From Solirubrobacterales bacterium (GTDB taxonomy: Bacteria; Actinomycetota; Thermoleophilia; Solirubrobacterales; Solirubrobacteraceae): a DNA stretch of 6,052 bases. Each line of letters opens with the position of its first letter. Position 1 is the stretch's first letter. Location: NCBI GenBank assembly GCA_017354065.1, contig JAFMRN010000154.1, forward strand, positions 1-6,052. The letters are read 5' to 3'. Of this stretch, positions 5,988 to 6,052 are shown piece after piece. The notes beneath the pieces were generated by a model. That model was not told the origin of the DNA. It saw only the letters and a list, made by a program, of their open reading frames with translations, and did not search any database. The position numbers were made by a program, and so were the translations under genes.

Positions 5988-6052
5988 CTAAGAGGTGGTT
6001 TCGGACGCCTCGGATGAGCTCTCATCAGAAGCCGCTTTCGACTCCTCATCAT
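5988..6052 (-). CDS. tig: C-terminal end of an acidic-tailed protein, probably trigger factor (runs off right edge)
   Basis: Only the last 20 codons and the stop (TAG, 5990-5988) are inside the window. They read DEESKAASDESSSEASETTS, a low-complexity acidic and serine-rich tail. Trigger factor, the ribosome-bound folding chaperone, commonly sits just upstream of clpP and often ends in a disordered acidic tail, so position and composition agree. No conserved trigger-factor domain is visible here, so the identification rests mainly on gene order. The frame is open to the window edge. Confidence 0.55.
   Translation of the reverse strand, partial: DEESKAASDESSSEASETTS

Overview
The window looks like a chromosomal segment of a high-GC actinobacterium. 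ClpP, ClpX and ValRS have an actinobacterial flavour, for example a VGF rather than IGF ClpP-docking loop in ClpX and the order clpP-clpX-valS-folC. A deep-branching lineage such as Thermoleophilia is my impression only, not something the sequence proves.

Almost everything runs on the minus strand, so read from right to left. The first gene is the acidic 3' end of a gene placed like trigger factor (tig, partial, 5988-6052). Next come clpP (5323-5907) and clpX (4001-5275), which together make the ClpXP protease. Further left are valS (valyl-tRNA synthetase, real start most likely 2868, ending at 274) and folC (folylpolyglutamate/dihydrofolate synthase). folC starts with GTG at 277, overlaps the valS stop by 4 bases and runs off the left edge. 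This is a housekeeping block for protein folding and turnover, tRNA charging and folate.

The exception is a two-gene plus-strand cassette, 3188-3995, between clpX and valS. It encodes a 107-aa XRE-type helix-turn-helix protein and a 163-aa minimal nucleotidyltransferase of the AbiEii/MNT type, overlapping by 8 bases. The arrangement is that of a toxin-antitoxin pair. A perfect palindrome (7-bp arms, 4-base spacer) lies directly before the first gene and overlaps a TANNNT -10 placed for leaderless transcription, which suggests autorepression. The cassette converges on clpX with only 5 bases between stops and diverges from valS across 319 gene-free bases holding two clear inverted repeats.

No RNA genes, CRISPR arrays, insertion sequences or attachment sites were seen. 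The cassette is the only accessory-looking part and holds the best leads. The remainder is ordinary conserved core, with a noteworthy hairpin in the clpP-clpX gap.
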